From: Neoarius graeffei
Taxonomy: Eukaryota > Chordata > Actinopteri > Siluriformes > Ariidae
Direction: 5' to 3'
Length of the DNA stretch: 64,000 bases
Assembly: GCF_027579695.1 (NCBI RefSeq)
Contig: NC_083596.1
Location: forward strand, 16,455,759-16,519,758
Shown: piece after piece, positions 63,447-64,000 of the stretch
Position numbering within the stretch: position 1 is the first letter of the stretch
Layout of the letters: every line of letters starts with the position of its first letter
Translations under genes and position numbers: made by a program
The notes under the pieces: model-generated
Told to the model about the DNA's origin: nothing
Databases searched by the model: none
What the model saw: the letters and a program-made list of their open reading frames with translations, nothing else

Positions 63447-64000
63447 TGGCGGCTGGCTTTTGTAAAAGTGAGGGAGGAAGGAATGCTTGGTTGAAGGTCA
63501 CGGGCCCCAATGCGACCGCACCTGCTGGACCGGCTATAGTTACACGCACAGGTTGAGTTGATAATAGTTTTTCCTGAATAATTCATTAACATCCTTTCCA
63601 CGGTGTCAAACAACTGGCAACAGTCAACAAGTAAAAGAACAACAATAACATTATTTCACAACTATTTACATGGGATATAGCCGTGTTTAAGACAAACATT
63701 GATGTTAAGGAATGATTCAGGCCAACTGATTGAGGCTCCCTATTTATATATCAAGTCAATTCTCCGTGCTGTCTGATTTGCAAATCTATCTGTGACCTGA
63801 TCGTACCACGCTGGATCTTTTTGGAGTGTCTTGAGAATCTTTTTTTCAATTGAAATAATGGCCAGATGTTTTAATCTCTCCTGCCCCATTGCGTTGCGTG
63901 TGTACGTTTTAATTCTCTTGAGGCACGAAAAACTCCTTTCAACCCCTGCAGAGGTTGCGCCAATTGTTCCAATCAGGGACATGAGCCTGTACAACTGTGG
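63444..64000 (-). mobile_element. hAT-superfamily transposon, 3' end, runs off the window
   Basis: CAGTGGCGGCTGGCTTTTGT is a hAT-type terminus. The transposase C-terminus reads on the minus strand from the window edge towards it, stopping about 300 bp inside. Confidence 0.75.
63740..64000 (-). CDS. hAT transposase, C-terminal dimerisation domain (partial)
   Basis: From the window edge the frame reads PQLYRLMSLIGTIGATSAGV, then ERSFSCLKRIKTYTRNAMGQ and ERLKHLAIISIEKKIL, and ends DLIYK and stop. ATSAGVERSFSCLKRIKTY...M-x-x-E-R-L-x-x-L-A is the hATC dimerisation motif near the C-terminus of hAT transposases, needed for their oligomeric active form. The frame is open with no stop for 87 codons, so this copy may be young. 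The catalytic RNase H-like region and zinc finger should lie beyond 64000. It belongs to a family with an ending resembling TTF/ZMYM-type hATs, from memory. Confidence 0.8.
   Translation of the reverse strand, partial: PQLYRLMSLIGTIGATSAGVERSFSCLKRIKTYTRNAMGQERLKHLAIISIEKKILKTLQKDPAWYDQVTDRFANQTARRIDLIYK

Overview
This window looks like nuclear DNA of a teleost fish. The evidence is a dense mix of tRNA-derived SINEs, Tc1/mariner, hAT, PIF/Harbinger, TTAA-target and THAP-encoding DNA transposons, LINE fragments and a Penelope-like fragment, plus long dinucleotide and tetranucleotide arrays. An otophysan (catfish-like) fish is possible but not shown. There are no bacterial-style operons, CRISPR arrays, rRNA genes or convincing free-standing tRNA genes. 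tRNA-like and 5S-like pieces occur only inside SINEs.

Host coding sequence is sparse. Two plus-strand candidates stand out: a long coding exon (about 4035-4896) ending in a strong GTAAGT donor, and an apparent first coding exon (29942-30248) that follows a pyrimidine tract and ends in AAAG|gtaagc. I recognise neither gene. Long stretches between them look like introns or intergenic DNA.

Layout: 1-3.7 kb holds a pogo/Tigger relic and a hAT element nested in a palindromic DNA element. 4.0-5.5 kb holds host exon 1 and its flanking intron. 5.5-7.0 kb is a TTAA-target element carrying a nested Harbinger element. 7.5-10.9 kb holds two THAP/YqaJ-type elements, one containing a three-level nest. 12.1-16.8 kb holds repeats and a third THAP/YqaJ-type element. 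17-21 kb is SINE and Tc1 territory. 22-23.8 kb holds a hAT inside a (TA)n array and a palindromic element. 26.0-28.25 kb is a Tc1-like transposon with a LINE inserted. 29.9-30.2 kb is host exon 2. 31-34.6 kb holds fold-back repeats and a Penelope-like fragment with a GIY-YIG domain. 35.7-44.4 kb holds a TTAA element, an interrupted Tc1 relic, a fourth THAP/YqaJ element and a doubly interrupted SINE. 44.5-56.7 kb holds LINE, MITE, SINE, a fifth THAP/YqaJ element and a hAT. 57.6-64 kb holds a large TIR element containing the sixth THAP/YqaJ copy, microsatellites and a hAT transposase C-terminus running off the window.

The most notable system is the set of six short, internally deleted elements. 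Most keep only the terminal first exons of two convergent genes: a THAP zinc-finger exon at one end, and at the other end the N-terminal exon of a protein family that I associate, from memory, with SWIM and YqaJ-nuclease domains. Termini and target-site data fit 2-bp AT duplications, which I associate with the ISL2EU superfamily. The second notable system is a modular SINE family: one tRNA-like head and core joined to three different 3' tails. A separate SINE joins a tRNA-like head to a 5S-rRNA-like 3' part. Many insertion boundaries here were fixed by direct comparison with uninterrupted paralogous copies in the same window.
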